64,000 nt of DNA from Paenirhizobium naphthalenivorans (GCF_007992095.1 NZ_BJZP01000003.1:248001-312000); one strand, 5' to 3'. Positions 43,642 through 52,670 are shown, counted from the first letter of the stretch. Made by a program: numbers and translations. Notes: generated by a model not told the origin, from the letters alone.

Positions 43642-45978
43642 ATGGATAAGGCGAGTTACGAGACCTACAAATACATCAACGGCCCAATGCACCAGTCGCT
43701 CCGCCATGATTCAGCGCACAAGCATGTCAGCGGAAGTGCCGAATATATCGACGATATTCCCGAACCCGCAGGACTGCTGCACGGAGCGCTCGGCATGTCC
43801 GACCGGGCCCATGCCGAAATCCTTGCGGTCGATCTGTCCGAGGTGAAGGCCTATCCCGGCGTCGTCGCGGTGCTGACGGCCAAGGATGTGACGGGCGTCA
43901 ACGATGTCTCGTCCGGCGGTCGCCACGACGAGCCGCTACTGGCCGAGGGCAAGGTCGAATTCCACGGCCAGCCGGTCTTTGCCGTGATCGCCGAAACGCG
44001 CGATGCCGCTCGCCGGGCCGCGCGCCTTGCCAAAATCGACTACCAGGACCTGCCCTTCTGGACCGATGTTGATGCTGCGCTGGAAAACGACGCGCCATTG
44101 GTCACGCCCGGCATGGTGCTGAAACGCGGCGAACCGGAGGCCGAACTCGATAAGGCCGAGCATCGCCTGAAAGGCACGATGCAGATCGGTGGCCAGGAGC
44201 ACTTCTATCTGGAAAGCCACATCGCGCTCGCCATCCCCGGCGAAGACGACGAGGTCGCCGTCTGGTCCTCCACCCAGCACCCATCCGAGATCCAGCATAT
44301 CATCGGCCACGTGCTCGACATCCCGAGCCACGCCATTACCGTCAACGTGCGGCGCATGGGCGGCGGCTTCGGTGGCAAGGAGACCCAGGGCAACCAGTTT
44401 GCCGCCTTGGCGGCGCTGGCCGCCAAGAAACTCAACCGCGCCGTCAAATTCCGCCCCGACCGCGACGAGGACATGGCGCTGACCGGCAAGCGCCACGACT
44501 TCCGCATGGACTTCGACGTCGCCTTCGACGGCGACGGCCGTATCCACGCGATGATCGCCAATTTCGCCGCGCGTTGCGGCTATTCCGCCGACCTTTCCGG
44601 CCCGGTCACCGACCGCACCCTCTTCCATGCAGATTCGAGCTATTTCTATCCGCATGTGAAGCTGACCTCGCAGCCGCTCAAAACCCATACGGTCTCCAAC
44701 ACCGCGTTCCGCGGCTTTGGCGGCCCGCAGGGCATGCTGGGTGGCGAGCGCGTCATCGAGGAGATCGCCTACGCGCTCGGCCGCGACCCGCTCGAGATCC
44801 GCAAGGCGAATTTCTATGGCGACATCGGCTCCGGCCGCAATGTCACGCCCTACCACCAGACGGTCGAGGACAACATCATCGCCCGCGTGGTCGAGGAACT
44901 GGAGACCTCCAGCGACTATCAGGCGCGGCGTCAGGCGATCATCGACTTCAACCGGACCAGCCCGGTCATCAGGAAGGGTATCGCGCTCACCCCGGTGAAG
45001 TTCGGCATTTCCTTCACCATGACCGCCTTCAACCAGGCCGGCGCGCTCGTCCATGTCTATCAGGACGGCTCGATCCACCTGAACCACGGTGGCACCGAAA
45101 TGGGCCAGGGCCTTTATACCAAGGTCGCCCAGGTTATCGCCGAGTGCTTCCAGGTCGATGTCGAGCGCGTCAAGATCACCGCGACGACCACCGGCAAGGT
45201 GCCGAACACCTCGGCGACGGCCGCCTCCTCCGGCACCGACCTGAACGGCATGGCCGCCTATGACGCCGCCCGCCAGATCAAGGAACGCTTGGTTGCCTTT
45301 GCGGTGGAGAAGTTCGAGGTCACCCCGGACGAGGTCGAGTTCCTGCCCAACCGCGTGCGCGTCGGCAAGCAAGAGATCCCCTTCCCGGAATTCGTCAACA
45401 AGGCCTATTTCGCCCGCGTCCAGCTCTCGGCCGCCGGCTTCTACAAGACGCCGAAGATTCACTGGGACCGAGCCGCCGGCCGCGGCACGCCATTCTACTA
45501 CTTCGCCTATGGCGCGGCCTGCACGGAAGTGTCGATCGACACGCTGACCGGCGAATACCTGATGGACCGCACCGACATCCTGCACGATGTCGGCAAGTCG
45601 CTCAATCCGGCGATCGACATCGGCCAGATCGAGGGCGGCTTCGTCCAGGGCATGGGCTGGCTGACGACGGAAGAACTTTGGTGGGACGGCAAGGGCCGAC
45701 TTCGCACCCATGCGCCGTCGACCTACAAGATCCCGCTCGCCTCCGACCGGCCAAAAGTCTTCAACACGCGGCTGGCCGAGTGGTCCGAGAATGCCGAGCC
45801 GACCATAGGCCGTTCCAAGGCCGTCGGCGAGCCGCCCTTCATGCTGGCGATCTCGGTGCTTGAAGCGCTCTCCATGGCTGTCGCCTCGGTCGCCGACTAC
45901 AAGCACTGCCCGCGCCTCGACGCCCCCGCGACGCCCGAGCGCGTGTTGATGGCGGTCGAGCGGCTGAAGGCGATGTAG
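43642..45978 (+). CDS. xdhB: Xanthine dehydrogenase large (molybdenum) subunit
   Basis: A 778 aa subunit carrying the molybdopterin cofactor and purine site. The molybdenum-domain marks RRMGGGFGGKETQ, the active-site glutamate region AVGEPPFMLAISVLEAL near the C-terminus and RGFGGPQGM are present. The N-terminus HVSGSAEYIDDIPEP is typical. Start ATG 43642 is 1 bp after xdhA. Cofactor sulfuration would be by XdhC, encoded after the palindromic insert. Confidence 0.96.
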   Translation: MDKASYETYKYINGPMHQSLRHDSAHKHVSGSAEYIDDIPEPAGLLHGALGMSDRAHAEILAVDLSEVKAYPGVVAVLTAKDVTGVNDVSSGGRHDEPLLAEGKVEFHGQPVFAVIAETRDAARRAARLAKIDYQDLPFWTDVDAALENDAPLVTPGMVLKRGEPEAELDKAEHRLKGTMQIGGQEHFYLESHIALAIPGEDDEVAVWSSTQHPSEIQHIIGHVLDIPSHAITVNVRRMGGGFGGKETQGNQFAALAALAAKKLNRAVKFRPDRDEDMALTGKRHDFRMDFDVAFDGDGRIHAMIANFAARCGYSADLSGPVTDRTLFHADSSYFYPHVKLTSQPLKTHTVSNTAFRGFGGPQGMLGGERVIEEIAYALGRDPLEIRKANFYGDIGSGRNVTPYHQTVEDNIIARVVEELETSSDYQARRQAIIDFNRTSPVIRKGIALTPVKFGISFTMTAFNQAGALVHVYQDGSIHLNHGGTEMGQGLYTKVAQVIAECFQVDVERVKITATTTGKVPNTSATAASSGTDLNGMAAYDAARQIKERLVAFAVEKFEVTPDEVEFLPNRVRVGKQEIPFPEFVNKAYFARVQLSAAGFYKTPKIHWDRAAGRGTPFYYFAYGAACTEVSIDTLTGEYLMDRTDILHDVGKSLNPAIDIGQIEGGFVQGMGWLTTEELWWDGKGRLRTHAPSTYKIPLASDRPKVFNTRLAEWSENAEPTIGRSKAVGEPPFMLAISVLEALSMAVASVADYKHCPRLDAPATPERVLMAVERLKAM

Positions 45979-45992
45979 GGTGCCGGAAGAAG

Positions 45993-46181
45993 CCCCCCTC
46001 CGGCCTGTCGGCCATCTCCCCCACAAGGGGGGAGAAGACAAGTGGGGAGGTCTTGCCCTCCTCACACTCCGCAAATATTGCAGTTCCACATTTCCGGCAC
46101 GCCTGCGTAACCTGAGGGTAGAAACGGTACCATGCGGTTTCTCCCTGCTTGTGGAAGAGATGGCCGACAGGCCAGAGGGGG
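45993..46181. repeat. RIME/RPE-like palindromic element between xdhB and xdhC
   Basis: Two 41-bp imperfect inverted repeats bound a 189-bp element: 45994-46034 and 46141-46181 match at 36 of 41 positions when one is inverted. Each arm contains its own smaller palindromes (GGCC-TGTC-GGCC and CTCCCC-N6-GGGGAG). The design is that of rhizobial intergenic mosaic elements. The right end supplies AGAGGGGG, which serves as the ribosome binding site of xdhC. The internal 106 bp (46035-46140) has no gene. Confidence 0.75.
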
Positions 46182-46188
46182 AATTACG

Positions 46189-46986
46189 ATGATCCCACTC
46201 TCCCTCCCCGCCTTCCTAGCCACCCATCCCGAGCTCGTTCTGGTCGACCTCATCGAAGCCAAAGGCTCCACCCCGCGCGAGGCCGGCGCCTTCATGCTGG
46301 TCGCGACCAATGCGCTGTTCGGCACGATCGGCGGCGGTCAGTTGGAATTCCTGGCGATCGACCATGCCCGAACCATGCTGGCGGGAGGCGAACGCGCCAC
46401 ATCGCTCGACGTGCCACTCGGCCCCGAGATCGGCCAGTGCTGTGGCGGCCGCACCCTGCTTTCCTTCAGCAAGCTGGACGACGCAGGCAGGCGGGCGTTG
46501 ATCGACCGGCAGGCGAAAATGGAAAGCGACTATCCCGACGTCTTCGTCTTCGGTGCCGGCCATGTCGGCCTGGCGCTCGCTGCTGCCCTTCGTCCTCTGC
46601 CGCTCAACGCCACGCTGATCGAGACGCGAGAAACGCAGGATGGTGCGATACCGGAGGGCATGACGCTTCGTCACGTCGCCATGCCGGAGGCGGAGGTTGC
46701 GTCCATCCGGCCGGGCGGGGCAGCCGTTATCCTGACCCACGACCATGCCCTCGATTTCCTGATAGCGCGTGAAGCGCTTGCCCGCCCCGAGCTCGCCTAT
46801 GTCGGCATGATCGGTTCAGCCACCAAGCGCGCCACCTTCACCCGCTGGCTGCGGCGCGAAGGCGGCGATCAGACCTTACTCGACAAACTCACCTTGCCGA
46901 TCGGCGGCAGCGCGTTGCGCGACAAGCGCCCGCCGGTGATCGCCGCACTGGTGGCAGCCGAACTGCTGGCCGTGCTGCTTGGCTGA
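46189..46986 (+). CDS. xdhC: Xanthine dehydrogenase accessory protein XdhC
   Basis: A 265 aa protein that binds and helps sulfurate the molybdenum cofactor before insertion in XdhB. Motifs: EAKGSTPREAGAFMLV, IGGGQLEF and GQCCGGR (a Cys pair for Moco binding) in the N-terminal domain, and a Rossmann part VFGAGHVGLALA followed by GMIGSATKRATF. ATG 46189 after AGAGGGGG is chosen; 19 more codons upstream are open but derive from the repeat. It is the last gene of the bdhA-xdhABC unit. Confidence 0.94.
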   Translation: MIPLSLPAFLATHPELVLVDLIEAKGSTPREAGAFMLVATNALFGTIGGGQLEFLAIDHARTMLAGGERATSLDVPLGPEIGQCCGGRTLLSFSKLDDAGRRALIDRQAKMESDYPDVFVFGAGHVGLALAAALRPLPLNATLIETRETQDGAIPEGMTLRHVAMPEAEVASIRPGGAAVILTHDHALDFLIAREALARPELAYVGMIGSATKRATFTRWLRREGGDQTLLDKLTLPIGGSALRDKRPPVIAALVAAELLAVLLG

Positions 46987-47090
46987 TGGACGGTCGAGAC
47001 GAACGACGCGCCACCTGAATCATCGCATGAAGGCCCGGAATCAACGCTTGAGTTCGCCGGCGTATCACCTTGATAAGATTCATCATTCCT

Positions 47091-47321
47091 TCAAAGCGGC
47101 CCGGAGCGTATCCAGTCGCGATGACGCCTGTGATCAGACCAATAGGCGTCGGTACGGCTGCGTGAGGGGCGACCGTCGAGGAGGCCGAGGTCCTTTTTCA
47201 TGCTGTCTGGAAGCGTATCCGACCACGTCTCGCCGCGCGCCAAGAGGCGCGTGAAAAATCGTTTGATGCCGCCAAAAGAAAGGCCCGGCACAAGCCACAG
47301 ATTCTTGATCGCGGACACCAT
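47091..47321 (-). CDS. Small DUF1127-like hypothetical protein
   Basis: A 76 aa basic protein with an N-terminal hydrophobic start (MVSAIKNLWLVPGLSFGG), then FFTRLLARGETWSDTLPDSMKKDLGLLDGRPSR, which resembles a diverged DUF1127/YjiS motif (the usual R-x-L-x-x-L-x-D...DIGL pattern). GGAGACGCGAC before the ATG supports translation. It is divergent from the LysR gene with about 110 bp between them. Function unknown; DUF1127 proteins in Agrobacterium affect small-RNA and phosphate responses, but the similarity here is partial. Confidence 0.65.
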   Translation of the reverse strand: MVSAIKNLWLVPGLSFGGIKRFFTRLLARGETWSDTLPDSMKKDLGLLDGRPSRSRTDAYWSDHRRHRDWIRSGPL

Positions 47322-47432
47322 GTCGCGTCTCCATCGCCCAATTTCATTTGATCTTTGATGCGCTCAGAATGCCCGGCATTGCGTGGCATATCCAATTCAA
47401 TTACGGTGACCATAGATAAAGAGAGCTTATCC

Positions 47433-48350
47433 ATGAAACTGTCGAAACAGTTCCCGCTCAATGCCCTGCGCGTCTTCGAGGCGGTCGGCCGGTTGGGAAG
47501 CTTCACCAAGGCTGGCGAGGAGCTGGGCATGACTCAGACGGCGGTGAGCTACCAGATCAAGCTGCTGGAAGAGAATATCGGCGAACTCCTCTTCCTGCGC
47601 CGCCCGCGCCAGATAGCGTTGACGCCGATTGGCGAACGCATGCTGCCCAAGGTGACGGAAGCCTTCGCCACCCTGCGCGAAGTGATCGACACCGCGCGTC
47701 AGAATGCCGACGAGATCCTTGAGATCCACTCCACACCGACATTTGCCTCCCACTGGCTTGCCCGGCATCTCGGCGCCTTTCAGCTCGCCCATCAGAACAT
47801 CGCGGTCCGGCTGCTGCGTGGCTCCAGGCTCACCGACTTCAGCCGCGAGACCGCGGATCTCGCGATCCGGATCAGCCAGGCCCCCTGGCCCGGCCTCACA
47901 TGCCACCCGATCCTGCGGCTGAGCTATTCGCCGATGCTGAGCCCCAAGCTGGCGGAGAGCATCGGCGGCGTGAAGAAGCCGGTCGACTTGCTGAAGCTGC
48001 CCTGGATTACCGACGACGACGGACGTTGGACACGCTGGTTCACGCAGGCGGGCCTCGATGCCGCAGACCACACCGCGCGCACGTTCGACGCGGGCGGCGC
48101 GCTCGATCTTGAAGCCGGAGCGGCGATGGCCGGTCATGGCGTCGCCATGCTGAGCCCCTTCTACCTTCAGGACGAACTGGCGTCCGGGCGGCTCATACAG
48201 CCGTTTGAACTCAGCTGGCTGGACGACAGCACCTACTGGCTGGTCTATCCCGAAAACCGGCGCAATCTGCCCAAGGTCCGCAAGTTCCGCGAATGGCTGG
48301 AAGCCACCCTGGCACCGGAGCGTGACGCGATAGCGCTCGCCGCGCGATAA
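47433..48350 (+). CDS. LysR family transcriptional regulator, GcvA-like
   Basis: A 305 aa regulator with an N-terminal winged helix (LNALRVFEAVGRLGSFTKAGEELGMTQTAVSYQIKLLEE) and a C-terminal effector-binding domain. The sequence is of the GcvA subgroup. It sits between xdhC and the puuD-guaD operon, all transcribed in one direction, and is a natural candidate to sense a purine catabolite and control one or both. An open frame begins 78 bp earlier; ATG 47433 gives the usual LysR start. Confidence 0.92.
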   Translation: MKLSKQFPLNALRVFEAVGRLGSFTKAGEELGMTQTAVSYQIKLLEENIGELLFLRRPRQIALTPIGERMLPKVTEAFATLREVIDTARQNADEILEIHSTPTFASHWLARHLGAFQLAHQNIAVRLLRGSRLTDFSRETADLAIRISQAPWPGLTCHPILRLSYSPMLSPKLAESIGGVKKPVDLLKLPWITDDDGRWTRWFTQAGLDAADHTARTFDAGGALDLEAGAAMAGHGVAMLSPFYLQDELASGRLIQPFELSWLDDSTYWLVYPENRRNLPKVRKFREWLEATLAPERDAIALAAR

Positions 48351-48470
48351 CGCCGGGTAGGCAAGAGGCAAAGAATTTCTCTGGATAGGCCCACGATCCG
48401 ACATGTGGGGCTTTCCTTGACGGCGATTATTTTTCAAACTGTTTCGCCGGAGGAAGAAAAGGATTTTCTG

Positions 48471-49706
48471 ATGTACGAATATGCCATTGCCTGGGAATGG
48501 CTCTCCTTCGCGGTCCGCTGGCTGCATGTGATCACGGCAATCGCCTGGATCGGTTCATCCTTCTACTTCATCGCCCTCGATCTCGGGCTGGTGAAGCGCG
48601 ACCATCTGCCGGTCGGCGCCTACGGCGAGGAGTGGCAGGTCCACGGCGGCGGCTTCTACCACATCCAGAAATATCTAGTGGCGCCGGCCTCGATGCCCGA
48701 GCATCTGACGTGGTTCAAGTGGGAGAGCTATGTCACCTGGCTTTCGGGCTTTGCCATGCTGGCCGTCGTCTATTACGGCGGGGCCGATCTGTTCCTGATC
48801 GACCGGCATGTGCTCGACCTGACCCAATGGCAGGCGATCGCCCTTTCGATCGCCTCGCTCGCGGTCGGCTGGGTGATCTATGACCAGTTATGCAAGTCGC
48901 CGCTCGGCAAGAATATCTGGGTGCTGATGGGCGTGCTCTACGTGGCGCTGATCGCCATGGCCTGGGGCTATACGCAGGTTTTCACCGGCCGCGCCGCCTT
49001 CCTGCATCTCGGCGCCTTCACGGCCACTATCATGTCGGCCAACGTCTTCCTGATCATCATTCCGAACCAGAAAATCGTCGTCGCCGACCTGATCGCCGGC
49101 CGCACGCCGGATCCGAAATATGGCGTGATCGCCAAGCAGCGCTCGTTGCACAACAACTACCTGACGCTGCCAGTCATCTTCTTCATGCTCTCCAACCACT
49201 ATCCGCTGGCCTTCGGCACCGCCTACAACTGGGTGATCGCCGCACTGGTCTTCCTGATGGGCGTCACCATCCGCCACTGGTTCAACACCACCCACGCCCG
49301 CAAGGGCCGCCCGACCTGGACTTGGCTCGCCACGGCGCTGATCTTCATCGCCATCATGTGGCTGTCGACCGTGCAGAGGGCACCGGTCGAGGAGGAGGTT
49401 TCGGTCGCTCCGGTCAATCTCCGCTTCGTCGAGAATGCCCACTATGAAGCTGCCCGCGACGTCGTCTTGTCGCGCTGTTCGATGTGCCATGCGGCCGAGC
49501 CGGTCTGGGAAGGCGTTGTGCGGCCGCCAAAGACCGTGAAGCTCGAGACAGACGCGGAAATCGCCGCCCATGCCCGCGAGATCTATCTCCAGGCCGGCCG
49601 CAGCCATGCCATGCCGCCCGGTAACATCACCGAGGTCTCAACCGAGGAACGCGCCCTGCTGGTCGCCTGGTTCGAAAGCGCTGTTTCGGGAAACAAGCAG
49701 CCATGA
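48471..49706 (+). CDS. puuD: Membrane urate hydroxylase PuuD with C-terminal cytochrome c domain
   Basis: A 411 aa integral membrane enzyme that turns urate into 5-hydroxyisourate. The urate-hydroxylase domain (about residues 1-305) has about eight helices and conserved His/Trp motifs such as RWLHVITAIAWIG and RSLHNNYLTLPVIFFMLSNHYP. A cytochrome c domain follows, with CSMCH (about 342-346) and an axial Met in HAMPPGNITEV, so electrons pass to the respiratory chain rather than to O2 as hydrogen peroxide. GGAGGAAG precedes ATG 48471. Its stop overlaps the guaD ATG (ATGA). Confidence 0.94.
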   Translation: MYEYAIAWEWLSFAVRWLHVITAIAWIGSSFYFIALDLGLVKRDHLPVGAYGEEWQVHGGGFYHIQKYLVAPASMPEHLTWFKWESYVTWLSGFAMLAVVYYGGADLFLIDRHVLDLTQWQAIALSIASLAVGWVIYDQLCKSPLGKNIWVLMGVLYVALIAMAWGYTQVFTGRAAFLHLGAFTATIMSANVFLIIIPNQKIVVADLIAGRTPDPKYGVIAKQRSLHNNYLTLPVIFFMLSNHYPLAFGTAYNWVIAALVFLMGVTIRHWFNTTHARKGRPTWTWLATALIFIAIMWLSTVQRAPVEEEVSVAPVNLRFVENAHYEAARDVVLSRCSMCHAAEPVWEGVVRPPKTVKLETDAEIAAHAREIYLQAGRSHAMPPGNITEVSTEERALLVAWFESAVSGNKQP

Positions 49707-51010
49707 GCGCGACCCTCTTTCGCGCACGGCTGTTGAGCTTCACTCGCGCCCCGGAGCATATCGACGACAGCGGCAGCTACCGCTACGAGAGCGACGGCGC
49801 CCTGCTGGTCGATGACGGCAAGATCCTCGCCATGGGCGATTATGCGACGGTGAGCACGTCAGTTCCCGAAGACACCGTGGTGATCGACCGCCGCCCGCAC
49901 CTGATCCTGCCCGGACTGATCGACACCCATGTGCATTTCCCGCAAATGCAGGTGATCGCGTCCTATGCCGCCAACCTGCTTGAATGGCTGAACACCTATA
50001 CTTTCCCGGAGGAATGCCGTTTCGTCGAGCAGGCCCATGCCGACCGCATCGCCAAGGCCTTCTTCGACGAGTTCTTCCGCAACGGCACGACGACGGCGGT
50101 CGCCTATTGCTCGGTACACAAGGCCTCGGCCGACGCTTTCTTCGCCGAAAGCCTCAGGCGCGGCAGCCTGATGATCGGCGGCAAGGTGATGATGGACCGC
50201 AACGCGCCGCAGGGCCTCCTGGACACCCCGGAGACCGGCTATGACGAAACCCGTCAGGTCATCGCCGACTGGCATGGCAAGGGCCGCAACCACGTCGCCA
50301 TCACGCCACGCTTCGCCATCACCTCGACACCGGAGCAAATGGAACGCGTTCAGGCGCTGGCGCAAGAGTTTCCCGACCTGCACATACAGACGCACCTGTC
50401 GGAGAACCACGACGAGATCCGCTACACCTGCGAACTCTACCCGGATGCGGTCGATTACACCGACATCTACGCGCATTACGGCCTGCTTGGTCGGAAAAGC
50501 CTTTTCGGCCACGCGATCCATCTCTCCGACCGGGAGGCCGACGCGATGAGCGAGGCCGGTGCCGTCGCGGTGCATTGCCCGACCTCCAACCTCTTCCTCG
50601 GTTCCGGTCTCTTCCCGCTGCGCAAATACCAGCGCCGCGACAAGAAGCTTCGGATCGCGGTGGCGACCGATATCGGCGGCGGCTCCAGCTATTCCATGTT
50701 CAAGACGCTGGACGAAGCCTACAAGATACAGCAGTTGCTCGGCGAACGGCTCAACCCACTGGAGAGCTTTCACATGATGACGCTCGGCAATGCCGAGGCG
50801 CTTTCGCTTTCGGATCGGATCGGCACGCTTGAACCCGGCACCGATGCCGACTTCGTCGTTCTGAACGCCGCGGCAACCCCGGCCATGGCCCTGCGAATGG
50901 AGACCATCCGCTCCCTTGCGGAGGAACTGTTTCTGCTGCAAACATTGGGCGACGACCGGTCGGTCGTGGAAACCTATGTCGCCGGGCGGAGCATGAAGCC
51001 TACCGCGTGA
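49703..51010 (+). CDS. guaD: Guanine deaminase
   Basis: A 435 aa zinc amidohydrolase converting guanine to xanthine and ammonia. Zinc ligands are seen in IDTHVHFPQ, QTHLSENHDE, FGHAIHLSD and the Asp of VATDIGGGSSYSMF; the deaminase core CPTSNLFLGSGLFPL is typical of GuaD. It is translationally coupled to puuD upstream and overlaps the channel gene downstream by GTGA. With xdhABC and puuD it carries guanine to hydroxyisourate. Confidence 0.95.
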   Translation: MSATLFRARLLSFTRAPEHIDDSGSYRYESDGALLVDDGKILAMGDYATVSTSVPEDTVVIDRRPHLILPGLIDTHVHFPQMQVIASYAANLLEWLNTYTFPEECRFVEQAHADRIAKAFFDEFFRNGTTTAVAYCSVHKASADAFFAESLRRGSLMIGGKVMMDRNAPQGLLDTPETGYDETRQVIADWHGKGRNHVAITPRFAITSTPEQMERVQALAQEFPDLHIQTHLSENHDEIRYTCELYPDAVDYTDIYAHYGLLGRKSLFGHAIHLSDREADAMSEAGAVAVHCPTSNLFLGSGLFPLRKYQRRDKKLRIAVATDIGGGSSYSMFKTLDEAYKIQQLLGERLNPLESFHMMTLGNAEALSLSDRIGTLEPGTDADFVVLNAAATPAMALRMETIRSLAEELFLLQTLGDDRSVVETYVAGRSMKPTA

Positions 51011-51480
51011 CAGCATTACGGCCCGGAACCGAACTCATTTTGCTGCAACTCTTCGCCAATATTGTCCTCGGAGTCTTGATGATTTCGATGACCGTCATCA
51101 TCCACACGTTCGGCCTTATCGGCGTGACGCGCGCCATGGGCTGGGTGACCGATCGCATCCGCCTTGCCGGGCATCGCAGCCATCTGCTGGCGATGAACAC
51201 CGTGGTGATCGGCGTCTTCGCCGTTCTGACGGCGGAAGTCTGGCTCTGGGCGCTCTGCTATCGGTTGCTGGGCTTCATCACCGACTTTCCGACGGCACTC
51301 TATTTCGCCACCATCACCTTCTCGACGGTCGGCTATGGCGACGTCGTTCCCGCGGTTGAATGGCGCATGCTGGCGGCCCTTGAGGGGGTGAACGGCTTCG
51401 TGCTGATCGGCTGGTCGACCGCCTACCTGGTCGCCGCCGGCATGCGTGTCGGCCCCTTCCGTTCTGGCGAGCATTTCTGA
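51007..51480 (+). CDS. Two-helix potassium-type ion channel in the purine operon
   Basis: A 157 aa protein with helices near residues 10-38, 60-85 and 120-140 and a pore with the potassium filter TFSTVGYGDVVP. It lacks a voltage sensor and a cytoplasmic regulatory domain. The GTG start overlaps the guaD stop, so it is translated with the purine enzymes although no transport of purines by such channels is known. The best guess is charge or pH balance during urate oxidation; this is inference. Confidence 0.85.
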   Translation: MTALRPGTELILLQLFANIVLGVLMISMTVIIHTFGLIGVTRAMGWVTDRIRLAGHRSHLLAMNTVVIGVFAVLTAEVWLWALCYRLLGFITDFPTALYFATITFSTVGYGDVVPAVEWRMLAALEGVNGFVLIGWSTAYLVAAGMRVGPFRSGEHF

Positions 51481-51518
51481 TGACACTCTGTCGTTAATTT
51501 CCAAAGAGGTAAATTCCC

Positions 51519-52670
51519 GTGTCCCCCATTCTTGAGATCGCCGACCTGAAGGCGCTGGCGAAGCGTCGCGTACCGAAGCTGTTCTTCGACTATGCCGACA
51601 GCGGCGCCTATACGGAGAGTACCTACCGCGCCAACGAAAGCGATTTCTCGAAGATCAAACTGCGCCAACGGGTGCTGGTCGACATGAGCGGCCGCTCGCT
51701 CGAAACGACGATGATCGGTGAAAAGGTCAAGATGCCTGTCGCGCTTGCCCCGACCGGTCTCACCGGCATGCAGCATGCCGATGGCGAAATGCTGGCGGCG
51801 AAGGCGGCGGAAGAGTTCGGCGTTCCCTTCACCCTCTCGACCATGAGCATCTGCTCGATCGAGGACGTCGCCTCGGTGACCACCAAGCCCTTCTGGTTCC
51901 AACTCTACGTCATGCGCGACCGCGATTTCGTGCTGAACCTGATCGAGCGAGCCAAGGCGGCGAAGTGCTCGGCGCTGGTGCTGACCGCCGACCTGCAGAT
52001 TCTTGGCCAGCGCCACAAGGATCTGCGCAACGGGCTGTCGGCCCCGCCCAGACTGACGCCGAAGCACCTCTACCAGATGGCGACGCGCCCGCGCTGGTGC
52101 TGGAACATGCTCCAGACCAACCGCCGCACCTTCCGCAATATCCACGGCCACGCCAAGAGCGTCACCGACCTCGCCTCGCTCAACGCCTGGACGACCGAGC
52201 AGTTCGACCCGCAGCTGTCGTGGAAAGACGTCGAGTGGATCAAGGAGCGCTGGGGCGGCAAGCTGATCATCAAGGGCATTCTCGACGTGGAGGACGCGAA
52301 GATGGCGGCGAAGACCGGGGCGGATGCGATCGTCGTCTCCAACCACGGCGGCCGCCAGCTCGACGGCGCCCATTCCTCGATCGCCATGCTGCCGCGGATC
52401 GTCGATGCTGTCGGCAACAAGATCGAAGTGCACCTCGACGGCGGCATCCGCTCCGGTCAGGACGTGCTGAAGGCCGTGGCGCTCGGCGCCAAGGGCACCT
52501 TCATCGGCCGGCCCTTCCTCTACGGCCTCGGCGCCATGGGCAAGCCGGGCGTCACCAAGGCGCTGGAGATCATCGCCAAGGAGATGGACACCACCATGGC
52601 ACTGTGCGGCAAGCGCGGCATCGCCGAGATCGACGGTGGCATCATCGCGGAAAACCCGTTCAAGGTCTGA
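51519..52670 (+). CDS. lldD: FMN-dependent alpha-hydroxy acid dehydrogenase (LldD type)
   Basis: A 383 aa TIM-barrel FMN enzyme. The N-terminus RVPKLFFDYADSGAYTESTYRAN, FMN/active-site motifs YVMRDRDF, LTADLQILGQRHKD, SNHGGRQLDGA (catalytic His and Arg) and HLDGGIRSGQDVLKA are present. The closest named member is L-lactate dehydrogenase LldD. GTG start at 51519 follows AAAGAGGT. It comes 38 bp after the channel gene, in the purine operon direction. Because the pathway ends in ureidoglycolate/glyoxylate, an alternative 2-hydroxy acid substrate such as glycolate is possible. Confidence 0.9.
   Translation: MSPILEIADLKALAKRRVPKLFFDYADSGAYTESTYRANESDFSKIKLRQRVLVDMSGRSLETTMIGEKVKMPVALAPTGLTGMQHADGEMLAAKAAEEFGVPFTLSTMSICSIEDVASVTTKPFWFQLYVMRDRDFVLNLIERAKAAKCSALVLTADLQILGQRHKDLRNGLSAPPRLTPKHLYQMATRPRWCWNMLQTNRRTFRNIHGHAKSVTDLASLNAWTTEQFDPQLSWKDVEWIKERWGGKLIIKGILDVEDAKMAAKTGADAIVVSNHGGRQLDGAHSSIAMLPRIVDAVGNKIEVHLDGGIRSGQDVLKAVALGAKGTFIGRPFLYGLGAMGKPGVTKALEIIAKEMDTTMALCGKRGIAEIDGGIIAENPFKV

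Noticed and set aside
43936-46089. 717-codon minus-strand open frame opposite xdhB
   Set aside because: Antisense shadow of the xanthine dehydrogenase large subunit, low-complexity translation.
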